Positions 5,568 through 12,949 of a stretch of DNA of 21,579 nt are shown here, in pieces; position 1 is the first letter of the stretch; every line of letters starts with the position of its first letter. The position numbers and the translations under genes were made by a program. The notes beneath the pieces are model-generated. The model worked only from the letters and a program-made list of their open reading frames with translations. It was not told the origin of the DNA and searched no databases. The DNA is from a virus: IMG/VR virus record IMGVR_UViG_3300047318_000102, positions 1 through 21,579 of that record. One strand, 5' to 3'.

Positions 5568-6044
5568 ATGGCAGAAATCAAGACAAAGAGCGGGCACGTC
5601 ATCCTAGTGGACGACGAAGACTTTGAGCGATTTGGGCAGCACGGCTGGTATTTGGATAGCCACGGCTACCCAACCAGAAACGTTCCCCACCCTTCGCGGC
5701 CGGGCAAGAGAACGACTGAGAAGTTGCACCGGGCAATCATGGGATTGACCGTTGGCGGTGGCGGTGAAGTGGACCATGCGAATAGGGATCCGCTGGACAA
5801 CCGCCGCAGCAACCTTCGGCTTTGCACGAAGTCGCAGAATCAATGGAACAAGGGGGCCTACTCGAACAATTCGAGCGGCTTCAAGGGTGTCACCTTTGAT
5901 CGCAGCCAAGGAAAGTGGGAGGCGCGCATTCGCGTAGATGGACGAATGCGTCGTCTCGGTCGGTATAACGCGCCGGAGGCGGCTCACGCTGCTTATTGCG
6001 CTGCCGTGCATGAACTGCGTGGGCAGTTCGCCTGCACAAACTAA
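5568..6044 (+). CDS. Free-standing HNH homing-type endonuclease with AP2 DNA-binding domain, 158 aa
   Basis: HNH_3-type nuclease: LHRAIMG with His54, EVDHANRDPLDN with Asp69-His70, and NRRSNLRLCTKSQNQ with Asn82, followed by SNNSSGFKGVTFDRSQGKW through RLGRYNAPEAAHAAYCAAV (about residues 99-147), an AP2/integrase-type DNA-binding domain. This two-domain layout is typical of mobile endonucleases that insert next to their cleavage site. It is not inside an intron: the neighbouring phosphoesterase and terminase genes are intact. Hand count over about 118 codons gives roughly 70% GC at third positions, a little below the structural genes, which fits later acquisition. It has its own strong Shine-Dalgarno in a hairpin and a terminator behind it. 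Confidence 0.85.
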   Translation: MAEIKTKSGHVILVDDEDFERFGQHGWYLDSHGYPTRNVPHPSRPGKRTTEKLHRAIMGLTVGGGGEVDHANRDPLDNRRSNLRLCTKSQNQWNKGAYSNNSSGFKGVTFDRSQGKWEARIRVDGRMRRLGRYNAPEAAHAAYCAAVHELRGQFACTN

Positions 6045-6083
6045 GTTTCATCTGTCTCCCTCGGTCCTCCCGGACCCTTTGGC

Positions 6084-6119
6084 GCCTCGCTGGCTTCGGT
6101 CGGCGGGGCTTTTCTCTTT
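6084..6119 (+). terminator. UUCG-loop terminator behind the HNH gene
   Basis: GCCTCGCTGGC (6084-6094) pairs with GTCGGCGGGGC (6099-6109) over 11 positions including three G-U pairs, closed by a C(UUCG)G tetraloop (6095-6098) and followed by TTTTCTCTTT (6110-6119). It stands between the predicted late promoter and the terminase genes, so late transcription has to pass it. A smaller hairpin GGTCC-TCCC-GGACC lies just before (6063-6076). Confidence 0.75.
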
Positions 6120-6140
6120 GGGGCGTAGACGGATTGGTAA

Positions 6141-6177
6141 CTCGGTGGCGCAGGAGTAGAGCGCCAGGTAAGCCGAG
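6141..6177 (+). other. Structured element with tRNA D-arm-like sequence
   Basis: CTCGG (6141-6145) can pair with CCGAG (6173-6177), enclosing GGCGC (6147-6151) paired with GCGCC (6161-6165) around the loop AGGAGTAGA. The inner part looks like a tRNA D arm (GCGC-AGGAGTAGA-GCGC), but no anticodon stem-loop or T arm follows. It may be a tRNA remnant or an unrelated RNA/DNA signal in front of the terminase genes. Confidence 0.35.
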
Positions 6178-6187
6178 TAGAGACTCT

Positions 6188-6218
6188 GGAAATCAATTAA
6201 ATATCGAAGGAAATCAAT
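6188..6218 (+). repeat. Ten-base direct repeat at the small-terminase start
   Basis: GGAAATCAAT occurs at 6188-6197 and 6209-6218, 21 bases apart start to start, which is two helical turns. The second copy contains the GGA of the ribosome binding site and the first two bases of the terminase start codon. The stretch between is AT-rich (TTAAATATCGAA). Candidate protein-binding site. Confidence 0.5.
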
Positions 6219-6495
6219 GGCAAAGGGTGGCAAACGGCCTGGCGCCGGGCGGCCTCCCGGTGCCTTGAACAAGGCCACGGCTGACGTGAAGGCTATGGCT
6301 CAGGAGTACGGGCTAGACGCGATCCGGGAACTGGCGACGATCCTGACGACCAGCGAGAGCCATCAGGCGCGTATTGCGGCGGCGAAGGAATTGCTCGACC
6401 GTGGGTACGGCAGGGCGACGCAGGCCGTGGAGATGAGCGGCCCAGGCGGTCAGCCGGTGGACATGAACCATACGATTGAATTCGTGAAGCCGTGA
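6217..6495 (+). CDS. terS: Terminase small subunit, 92 aa
   Basis: Starts MAKGGKRPGAGRPPGALNKA, an AT-hook-like GRP segment typical of small DNA-recognition subunits and related packaging proteins, then a helical core (DVKAMAQEYGLDAIRELATI; ESHQARIAAAKELLDRGYG). The role is to recognise the phage DNA and pass it to the large subunit. It is short for the family, but it directly precedes and overlaps the large-terminase GTG (GTGA at 6492-6495), the standard order. ATG 6217 follows AAGGA at 6207-6211. Assignment rests on the N-terminal motif and position. Confidence 0.75.
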   Translation: MAKGGKRPGAGRPPGALNKATADVKAMAQEYGLDAIRELATILTTSESHQARIAAAKELLDRGYGRATQAVEMSGPGGQPVDMNHTIEFVKP

Positions 6496-7757
6496 CGATC
6501 AAGTTCCCGGAGAAGCTGGCGTTTCTGTTCGAGCCGGCCCGGTACAAGGTTGCGTATGGCGGGCGGGGTAGCGCCAAGAGTTGGTCTGTCGCTCGTGCAT
6601 TGCTGCTGCAGGCGACGACGAAGCCGCTACGGGTGCTGTGCACTCGGGAAGTGCAGAAGTCCATCAAGCAGTCTGTGCACAAGCTGCTGAGCGACCAGAT
6701 ACAGGCGCTCGGGCTGGGCCACTTCTTCGAGATCCTTGAGACGGAGATTCGCGGCGTCAACGGGAGCGAGTTCTCATTCGCCGGCCTTGCGTCGCACACG
6801 ATTGATTCGATCAAGTCGTTTGAGGGCTGCGATCGCGTCTGGGTGGAGGAAGGCCAGGCGGTCAGTAAGCGGTCATGGGACGTACTGATCCCGACGATTC
6901 GTAAGCCAGGGTCCGAGATTTGGGTGACGTACAACCCCGAGTTAGAGACGGACGAGACGCACCAGCGTTTCGCGGTCAACCCGCCGCCCGGTGCTGTCGT
7001 CGCGCAGGTGAACTACTCGGACAACCCTTGGTTCCCGGCAGAGTTGGAGGCCGAGCGGCTGCACTGCAAGCTGACCGCGCCGAAGGACTACGACAACATT
7101 TGGGAAGGTAAGTGCAAGCCCGCTGTTGCCGGCGCGATCTACTACGACGAGGTTGCATCGGCCGAGGCTGGCGGGCGCATCTGCAACGTGCCATACGACC
7201 CGCTGCTGAAGGTGCATGTGGTGTTCGACCTGGGCTGGAACGACGCCATGGCGATCAGCCTGGTGCAGCGCGGGTTGTCGGACGTGCGGGTGATCGAGTA
7301 CATCGAGGATTCGCACAAGACGCTTGACCACTACTCGGCGCTGCTGAAGGAAAAGCGGCTCAATTGGGGCAAGGTCTATCTGCCGCACGATGGTCGCAAC
7401 AAGGACTTCAAGACCGGCAAGAGCGCCGAGGAAATCATGCGCGCGCTCGGCTGGGACGTGGCGATCACGCCGAACATGAGCATTGAGGATGGGATCCGGC
7501 TGACCCGGATGACCTTCCCGCGCATGTACTTCGACAAGACGAAGTGCGAGCGGCTGATTCAGTGCGCCAAGCGGTATCGCCGCAGCATCAACCAACAGAC
7601 GCAGGAGCCAGGGCCGCCGCTTCACGATGAGTGGAGCCACGGCGCTGACGACCTGCGTTACATCGCAGTCAATGCTGAGCATTTCAGCAATGAAGACTGG
7701 ACGAGCATCGCCCCGATTACCGGGAACCAATCTGACCAGGACGGCCTTTACTTCTGA
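6492..7757 (+). CDS. terL: Terminase large subunit, 421 aa
   Basis: DNA-packaging ATPase/nuclease of the PBSX-like (Terminase_3) type. Walker A GGRGSAKS at residues 23-30, Walker B RVWVEE at 115-120 with catalytic Glu119/120, coupling motif VTYNP at 145-149. The RNase H-like nuclease domain begins near residue 241: VVFDLGWND with Asp246, YLPHDG around Asp300, and GADDLRY with Asp386/387. Length is normal for the group. Start is GTG 6492 overlapping the small subunit; no strong Shine-Dalgarno, so coupled translation is likely. The stop overlaps the portal ATG. No intron or interruption despite the nearby homing-type endonuclease. Confidence 0.93.
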   Translation: MTIKFPEKLAFLFEPARYKVAYGGRGSAKSWSVARALLLQATTKPLRVLCTREVQKSIKQSVHKLLSDQIQALGLGHFFEILETEIRGVNGSEFSFAGLASHTIDSIKSFEGCDRVWVEEGQAVSKRSWDVLIPTIRKPGSEIWVTYNPELETDETHQRFAVNPPPGAVVAQVNYSDNPWFPAELEAERLHCKLTAPKDYDNIWEGKCKPAVAGAIYYDEVASAEAGGRICNVPYDPLLKVHVVFDLGWNDAMAISLVQRGLSDVRVIEYIEDSHKTLDHYSALLKEKRLNWGKVYLPHDGRNKDFKTGKSAEEIMRALGWDVAITPNMSIEDGIRLTRMTFPRMYFDKTKCERLIQCAKRYRRSINQQTQEPGPPLHDEWSHGADDLRYIAVNAEHFSNEDWTSIAPITGNQSDQDGLYF

Positions 7758-9856
7758 TGGAAGACTCCACCGCATCACTCGCAGCCTATAGCGATCCGCT
7801 CGCCATCTGGCTGTCGGGCCGCCTGCAGGACTGGGAACACGCTCGCCAGCCGCAAGAGGTCAAGCTGCTGGAGTGCTATCAGGACGTCATGCGTATCCCG
7901 CGCGACGGCGATACGGCCGGTACTGGCGCTGCCAAGGCCCGCAAGGCCAAGTCGCTGTTCATCGGCTCGACCCGCAACAAGGTCCGCTCGGCGCGCGCCA
8001 AGATCAACGATGCGCTGTTCGGCAATGGGCAGATGCCGATCGATACTGAGCCGACCAACGAGGCCCTGGCGCCGTACGCTGACGCGCTGGAGACGATCAT
8101 CATCGACCAGTTGGAGCGCGGCGGGTTCAAGGACGCGATCCGGGCCGGCGTCAACATGCTGGCGATGTACGGGACAGGGTTCCTGTTCGGCCCGTTCGTC
8201 AAGCAGGACGCGCACACCGAGACCATGGCTGACCAGGCGCAAGGTTTGGTGGAGAAGTCCACGCCGTTCGACCTGCCTTACTTCGAGATCGGCAACACGC
8301 TGGACATCTACCCGGACCCTGACGCGAAGGATGCGCAGGACGGCGCCGGCCTGTTCTGGGCGTCGCACCTGTCGCCGCATACGGTGGCGGACTGGAAGAA
8401 CGACCCGAGCTATGAGAACGTTGATGTGGCGCTGACGTGCACGACCACGGCGCGCGACGAGACCGGATCTGACCAGGCGCAGAGCCTGCGCGGCAACATC
8501 AGCTACTGGACGAAGGGTGGCCGCATCAAGGTTGCGCGCTACTTTGGCAAGGTGCCCAAGCAGCATATGAGCACCGAGCCGGTCGAGGATACTGGCGTCA
8601 CTGAGTACGTCGACGCTGTGGTCATCATGGCGGGCGGCGTCGTCGTCAAGAAGTCGCTCAGCCCGTATAAGAAGCGCCCTGCCTATCGTGCGGTCTATGA
8701 GTCCGTCGAGCACGAAATGTGGGGCGTGGGCGTGGCCGAGAACAATGCGCCGCACCAGAAGACGGTCAATGCCGCCTTCCGCCTGTTCATGGACGGCAAG
8801 GGCATGGCGCTGCTGGGCACCAAGTCTGTCGACCGCTCCAAGTTCCTTCCGACCGAGGACTTCGTCAAGTACCCGGGCAAGGTCTACCAGTTCAAGCCTG
8901 GACTGTCGCCGGATGAGCGCAATTCCGCCATCATCGAGCACGTCGAGCCGGACATCACCAACGGCTGGCTGGACGTCATCAAGGTGTCCGAGGACTTCAG
9001 CGACAACGACACCGGCATCACCAAGTACACGCAGGGCAATGACTCGCAGAACCTGAACAAGACCGCGACCGGCATCTCGATGATCATGAATGCGTCGAGC
9101 CTGCCGGTCAAAGAGGTGCTGCAGCACATCGATTCGCAATGGATCGTGTGCGCGATCGAATCCGTCATCGAGTGGGATCTGAAGTATCTGGACGTCGAAA
9201 CCGTCCGGATGCTGCACGGCGACAAGATCGCGCAAGCCTGGGCGCAGATCAAGCAATTCGGCAAGACCAGTTTCATGAACTGGAAGGCGACCGGCGCGCA
9301 GACCTTCGTGCAGAAGGAGGTTCTCACGCAGAAGTTGCAGAACTTCATGGCTGTGGCGATGGGCAATCCTGTGATGGCTCAACTTGTCGATCCGCGCGAA
9401 CTTCTGTCGCAGGTGTGGGACGCCATGGAGATCGGCAAGGAAAGCCCGATCCGCCAGGAAGACGGCGATCCGAAGGCCCAAGCTGCTCAGATGCAGCAGC
9501 ACATCCAGCAACTGGAGTCGATGCTCAAAGAACTGGGCGAGAAGTACAACGAAGCGCATGACGACGCTGAAGGCAAGCGCGAGGAACGGCTGATCAAGCG
9601 TTACCAAGCCGAGACCGACCGCCTGCAGATCCTGGTGCCGGCACTTGGCCCGCAGATCACGGTACCGCTCGCCAACGAATTCGGCATCCAAGTCATGAAT
9701 TCGCCTGACATCTACCCAGGCGACGAACCCGAGCCAGCAGGCCAGCCGCCCGAGATGCCCGCAGAGCCGCCGCCGCAAATGCCGCAACCCGAGATGCAAC
9801 AGCCCGAGACCCCGCCCGAAGCGGGGTTTCCTGCTTCTGGGGACATGAATGGATGA
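7757..9856 (+). CDS. Portal protein (head-tail connector), 699 aa
   Basis: Position directly after large terminase and size fit the portal of P22- or N4-like podoviruses, a dodecameric ring at the capsid vertex through which DNA enters and leaves. Visible features: N-terminal helical region (LQDWEHARQPQEVKLLECYQ), a conserved-looking core (GVNMLAMYGTGFLFGPF; SPYKKRPAYRAVYESVEHEM; GVGVAENNAPHQKTVNAAFR), a long coiled coil in roughly residues 570-640 (IQQLESMLKELGEKYNEAHD), and a Pro/Met/Gln-rich tail in the last 45 residues, likely flexible. The tail's coding sequence contains a terminator-like hairpin at 9809-9829. Starts at a TGATG overlap. The family assignment comes from context and overall pattern. 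Confidence 0.82.
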   Translation: MEDSTASLAAYSDPLAIWLSGRLQDWEHARQPQEVKLLECYQDVMRIPRDGDTAGTGAAKARKAKSLFIGSTRNKVRSARAKINDALFGNGQMPIDTEPTNEALAPYADALETIIIDQLERGGFKDAIRAGVNMLAMYGTGFLFGPFVKQDAHTETMADQAQGLVEKSTPFDLPYFEIGNTLDIYPDPDAKDAQDGAGLFWASHLSPHTVADWKNDPSYENVDVALTCTTTARDETGSDQAQSLRGNISYWTKGGRIKVARYFGKVPKQHMSTEPVEDTGVTEYVDAVVIMAGGVVVKKSLSPYKKRPAYRAVYESVEHEMWGVGVAENNAPHQKTVNAAFRLFMDGKGMALLGTKSVDRSKFLPTEDFVKYPGKVYQFKPGLSPDERNSAIIEHVEPDITNGWLDVIKVSEDFSDNDTGITKYTQGNDSQNLNKTATGISMIMNASSLPVKEVLQHIDSQWIVCAIESVIEWDLKYLDVETVRMLHGDKIAQAWAQIKQFGKTSFMNWKATGAQTFVQKEVLTQKLQNFMAVAMGNPVMAQLVDPRELLSQVWDAMEIGKESPIRQEDGDPKAQAAQMQQHIQQLESMLKELGEKYNEAHDDAEGKREERLIKRYQAETDRLQILVPALGPQITVPLANEFGIQVMNSPDIYPGDEPEPAGQPPEMPAEPPPQMPQPEMQQPETPPEAGFPASGDMNG
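9809..9829 (+). terminator. Terminator-like hairpin inside the end of the portal gene
   Basis: ACCCCGC (9809-9815), loop CCGAA, GCGGGGT (9821-9827), followed only by TTTCC, so probably weak. It is translated as part of the portal's Pro-rich tail and resembles the intergenic hairpin at 11989-12010, including the downstream CTGCTTCTGG. Confidence 0.45.
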
Positions 9857-10085
9857 GGTCAAGGCGCGCATCGAGCAAATCTCGGCGCTGATCGACGCCA
9901 TGCGCACCTGCTGGCCGGCTGTCGTGGCTGAGCTTCGGGCGCGCGAATCCGACCTGATCACGCAACTGATCGCACAAGACAACCCCGAGACGCGCGGACG
10001 TATCAAGCAACTGCGCGATGTCATCGATCTGCCCTCCCTGCTGCGCTCTGAGCAGGATGGGCTAACCGCCGCACTATCCGAGTAA
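9849..10085 (+). CDS. Small helical protein between portal and scaffold, 78 aa
   Basis: MDEVKARIEQISALIDAMRT, then VVAELRARESDLITQLIAQD and IKQLRDVIDLPSLLRSE: two or three amphipathic helices, probably coiled coil, no known domain. ATG 9849 lies inside the last codons of the portal gene (8-base overlap), a tight coupling. Unknown small genes between portal and scaffold occur in many podoviruses; a head-assembly role is a guess from place. Confidence 0.65.
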   Translation: MDEVKARIEQISALIDAMRTCWPAVVAELRARESDLITQLIAQDNPETRGRIKQLRDVIDLPSLLRSEQDGLTAALSE

Positions 10086-10143
10086 TCGGACGCGGCATTT
10101 CACTTTTGGACTATCGGCGTTCAGCCGACCCATGGAGCGTTGA

Positions 10144-10962
10144 ATGTCTGAAGCTACGCAAGAAAAGAGTTACGACGAGTTGTACCAGGAAGCCGCCGCG
10201 GCACTAGAGGCCGGCGATCCGATTCCCGCGGAGACGCCCAAGGAGCCGGAGCCGACTACCCCTGTCGAGCCGCAGCAAGCGCGCGATGAGTCTGGCCGTT
10301 TCGCCCCTGCGGCGCCGGCCGACGACAAGCCCGCTGAGCCTGACCCGCTGGATGAGATGCGCAAGCGCCTCGAAGCGACCGAGAAGGCGTTGAAAGACAC
10401 GCAACGATGGGCGCACGAGAGCAATGCGAAGCTCAAAAAGCAGGAGGAAGAGCGCCGCCGCGCTGAGTTTGAGGCTGCCAAGCCCCAGGCTCTGCGCGAG
10501 AACCCCGAACTCGAACAAGCGATTAGGTACGCAGTCGCGGCCCCGCAAGTCGAGCAGGAAGCGCAGCGCCAACAGGAAGGCCAAGCCTGGAATTCCATCG
10601 TGCTCGGAGCACACCCGGACCTCGCGACGCTGCAAGCCAGCGACAAGGAGCTATGGGATGCGGCCTATCAAGCGTTCGAAGAACTGCCATCCAAGGGGAA
10701 CGATCCCGTTGAGGCGGTCCGCGCGCTGACCGAGGTAAAGCTCCAATTTGCGCAATCCCGCGCCGCTGCAGCAGCCGAGAAGGCCGCCCAGGCGCTTGCC
10801 AAGCAACAGAACGAGAAGCGCGCCATGTCCGTGCCGGGTTCAGGTGGGTCGGTTCAGCCGACCAACACCGACCCGCAGAAGGATCTGGCTCGCAAAGTCT
10901 GGAACATGTCCGACGAGGAGTTCCAGAAGGAAACCAACCGAGTAATGGGTTTATCCCGATAG
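10144..10962 (+). CDS. Scaffolding protein, 272 aa
   Basis: Acidic, Pro/Ala-rich N-terminal 65 residues (EAGDPIPAETPKEPEPTTP), a long charged coiled coil (MRKRLEATEKALKDTQRWAH; KKQEEERRRAEFEAAK), further Ala-rich helices and a Gly/Ser linker before a short C-terminal helix (DEEFQKETNRVMG). Low complexity, high helix and location directly before the coat gene are the usual marks of an internal scaffold that guides capsid assembly and is then removed. The C-terminal helix would be the coat-binding part by analogy with P22. ATG 10144 follows GGAG at 10133-10136. The 58-base gap before it holds a small hairpin TCGGC-GTTCA-GCCGA (10114-10128). Confidence 0.8.
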   Translation: MSEATQEKSYDELYQEAAAALEAGDPIPAETPKEPEPTTPVEPQQARDESGRFAPAAPADDKPAEPDPLDEMRKRLEATEKALKDTQRWAHESNAKLKKQEEERRRAEFEAAKPQALRENPELEQAIRYAVAAPQVEQEAQRQQEGQAWNSIVLGAHPDLATLQASDKELWDAAYQAFEELPSKGNDPVEAVRALTEVKLQFAQSRAAAAAEKAAQALAKQQNEKRAMSVPGSGGSVQPTNTDPQKDLARKVWNMSDEEFQKETNRVMGLSR

Positions 10963-10973
10963 GAAACTGAACC

Positions 10974-11969
10974 ATGGCTACGACCACGATCACCCAAGTC
11001 CCACCCGGAGTACAGGCGTACTACGACCGCAACCTGCTGACCCGCGCTGTCCCGGCTGACATCCATGGCCGCTACGGCCAGACGCGCACCATCCCGAAGA
11101 ACGGCGGCAACCAGATCAAGTTCCGTCGCTATTCGGCGCTGACCCCGGCGACCACGCCGCTGACCGAAGGCGTCACCCCCGGTGGCTCCAGCCTGGCTGT
11201 GACCGACCTGACCGCGACGCTCGCGCAATACGGTGACTTCGTCACGCTGTCGGACCTGGTCGACATGGTCAACCAAGACCCGGTGCTGACCGAGGCCGGC
11301 AAGGTGCTGGGCGAGCAGGGCGGCATCACCATCGACCAAGTACGCCGCGACGTGATGGTGGCTGGCACCAACGTGTTCTACTCGAACGGCGCCGCACGCG
11401 CCTCGGTGAACACCGCGCTGTCGGCTGGTCAACTGAAGACCGCCATCCGCTTCCTCAAGAAGCAGAACGCCAAGTTCATCCGCGAGATGATCAAGGGTTC
11501 GACCGGTATCGCCACCCAGCCGATCCGCCCCGCCTACATCGGCCTGATCCACCCGGACACCGAAGCTGTGCTGGAAGGCATCACTGGCTACACCCCGGTG
11601 ACGAACTACTCGGCGCAGATGGACGTGATGGAAAACGAGTGCGGCGCGTTCCAGAACATCCGCTTCGTGGTGTCGACCAACGGCAAGGTGTTCGCTGACG
11701 GCGGCGCCGCCAAGGGCACGATGATCTCGACCACCGGCACCTCGGCGGACGTGTACGCGACCCTGATCATCGCGGCTGACGCTTACGGCGTGTGCCCGCT
11801 GTCGGGCGAGGCGATGAAGAACATCATCAAGCCGCTCGGCTCGGCGGGCTCGGCTGACCCGCTGGATCAACGTGCAACCTCGGGCTGGAAGGCCACGACC
11901 ACCACCAAGATCCTGAACGATGCCTGGATGTGTCGTCTCGAACATGCCAACACGGACATCCTGAGCTAA
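10974..11969 (+). CDS. Major capsid protein, N4-gp56 family, 331 aa
   Basis: Matches the pattern I know for the N4-gp56 coat family: LLTRAVPADIHGRYGQTRTI near the N terminus, QIKFRRYSALTPATTPLTEG, LAQYGDFVTLSDLVD, GITIDQVRRDVMVAGTNVFY, and AYIGLIHPDTEAVLEGI. It builds the HK97-fold shell. ATG 10974 has AGGAAA about ten bases upstream. Third codon positions are almost all G or C, as expected for the most highly expressed gene. It is followed by a strong hairpin terminator. Confidence 0.9.
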   Translation: MATTTITQVPPGVQAYYDRNLLTRAVPADIHGRYGQTRTIPKNGGNQIKFRRYSALTPATTPLTEGVTPGGSSLAVTDLTATLAQYGDFVTLSDLVDMVNQDPVLTEAGKVLGEQGGITIDQVRRDVMVAGTNVFYSNGAARASVNTALSAGQLKTAIRFLKKQNAKFIREMIKGSTGIATQPIRPAYIGLIHPDTEAVLEGITGYTPVTNYSAQMDVMENECGAFQNIRFVVSTNGKVFADGGAAKGTMISTTGTSADVYATLIIAADAYGVCPLSGEAMKNIIKPLGSAGSADPLDQRATSGWKATTTTKILNDAWMCRLEHANTDILS

Positions 11970-11988
11970 TCACTCGCAACCCCATGAG

Positions 11989-12010
11989 AACCCCGCTTCG
12001 GCGGGGTTTT
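11989..12010 (+). terminator. UUCG-loop terminator behind the coat gene
   Basis: AACCCCGC (11989-11996), TTCG loop (11997-12000), GCGGGGTT (12001-12008) and TTTT (12007-12010). A perfect 8-bp stem with a stable loop but a short T-run. Probably trims or partly ends the coat transcript so that downstream tail genes are expressed less. Confidence 0.75.
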
Positions 12011-12031
12011 CTGCTTTCTGGAGCCTGACAA

Positions 12032-12286
12032 ATGGCACGTGAAACCGCAGCAGCCAAGAAATTCCGCGTCACCATCCACTCGACCGAAGGCGATGACAGC
12101 GATGTCGTGCTCGGCGTCAACGGCGAGCTGATGCAGATCAAGCGCGGCGCCGAGGTCGTGATCAGCGAGGAATACGTCGAAGTCCTGAAGAACGCAAAGA
12201 TCGAGACCTTCACCAAAGACCCCGACACCGGCACGGAACGCCCGATCACCATCATGCGCTTCCCGTTCACCGCGGTTGAGGCGTAA
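12032..12286 (+). CDS. Small head-associated hypothetical protein, 84 aa
   Basis: After a short basic start (MARETAAAKKF) the protein is beta-rich: FRVTIHSTEGDDSDVVLGVN, LMQIKRGAEVVISEEYVEVL, TFTKDPDTGTERPITIM. Similar small proteins often follow N4-gp56-type coat genes; I recall the pattern but not a function. It may decorate or stabilise the head. ATG 12032 follows TGGAG; the gene lies just behind the coat terminator. Confidence 0.65.
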   Translation: MARETAAAKKFRVTIHSTEGDDSDVVLGVNGELMQIKRGAEVVISEEYVEVLKNAKIETFTKDPDTGTERPITIMRFPFTAVEA

Positions 12287-12289
12287 TCC

Positions 12290-12949
12290 ATGTCCACGAC
12301 CTGGACGCTGACCGCCACGGACATCTACCGTGGCGCTCTGGAGATTTGCGGGGCAGTTGGATCCGGTCAGACGGCGAGCGCTGAGGACACCGACATCTGT
12401 GCACGCGCGCTGGATGGCGTCCTCAAGGAACTGCCGCTGCACGGGCTGTCGTGGCCCAAGATCTCTAGTGCGGCAACGTCTGTCGCATGGTCGTCCGGCG
12501 CGCCTAGCAAGGTCACGCCGCCAGCCGATTACTTCGGCGTCCCCGTCCTGAAGTACGCGGACGCCAATGGCGTGCTGCGCCAACTGGTGCAGATCGCAAA
12601 GCCGGCCTATGAGGCGCTGAATGCGACTCAAACAGCGCAGTTCCCGAGCCGGTTCTATGTTGCGCCGGACAACTCGTTCTATCTGTGGCCGGTTCCGACG
12701 CAGGAACCTTCACTCAAGCTGACCTACCAGGCCATCGAGAGCGACGCGGTTATCAATCAACGGCCGGACATCCAACAGGCGTGGCTGAATGGCTTCCAGT
12801 ATTGGGTCGCCAATGAGGTGTCGCAAAAGATGGGGGTTCCTCCGTCTGAACGGCAGGAAATCGCCGCGCGCTTCCAGGAAAAGAAGTTCCTGATGCTGCA
12901 GTGGTCGACTGACCTGGCGCCCATTTCCTTCACGGTTGACAACAACTGA
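12290..12949 (+). CDS. P22 gp4-like head-to-tail adaptor, 219 aa
   Basis: N-terminal helical opening (TATDIYRGALEICGAVGSGQ; DTDICARALDGVLKELPLHG) is the pattern of P22 gp4-type adaptors that bind the portal after packaging, close the channel and prepare tail attachment. Later parts: ADYFGVPVLKYADANGVLRQ, FYLWPVPTQEPSLKLTYQAI, and a helix in which VANEVSQKMGVPPSERQEI is recognisable. It is somewhat longer than P22 gp4 (166 aa). ATG 12290 has GAGGCG upstream; the stop overlaps the gp10-like gene's ATG. The neighbour below supports the call. Confidence 0.75.
   Translation: MSTTWTLTATDIYRGALEICGAVGSGQTASAEDTDICARALDGVLKELPLHGLSWPKISSAATSVAWSSGAPSKVTPPADYFGVPVLKYADANGVLRQLVQIAKPAYEALNATQTAQFPSRFYVAPDNSFYLWPVPTQEPSLKLTYQAIESDAVINQRPDIQQAWLNGFQYWVANEVSQKMGVPPSERQEIAARFQEKKFLMLQWSTDLAPISFTVDNN

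Noticed and set aside
6130-6205. tRNA gene
   Set aside because: Only a D-arm-like hairpin is present; no seven-base acceptor stem, anticodon loop or T arm could be placed. Kept only as a structured element.
5568-7757. Intron split of the terminase or phosphoesterase gene around the HNH gene
   Set aside because: Both neighbouring proteins are full length with all motifs, so the HNH gene is free-standing.
7775-10024. 749-codon minus-strand open frame opposite the portal gene
   Set aside because: It mirrors the portal gene, which has terminase next to it, coupled start and sensible protein features; long antisense frames are expected in high-GC DNA. The minus protein is an Arg/Leu/Val/Asp-rich shadow.
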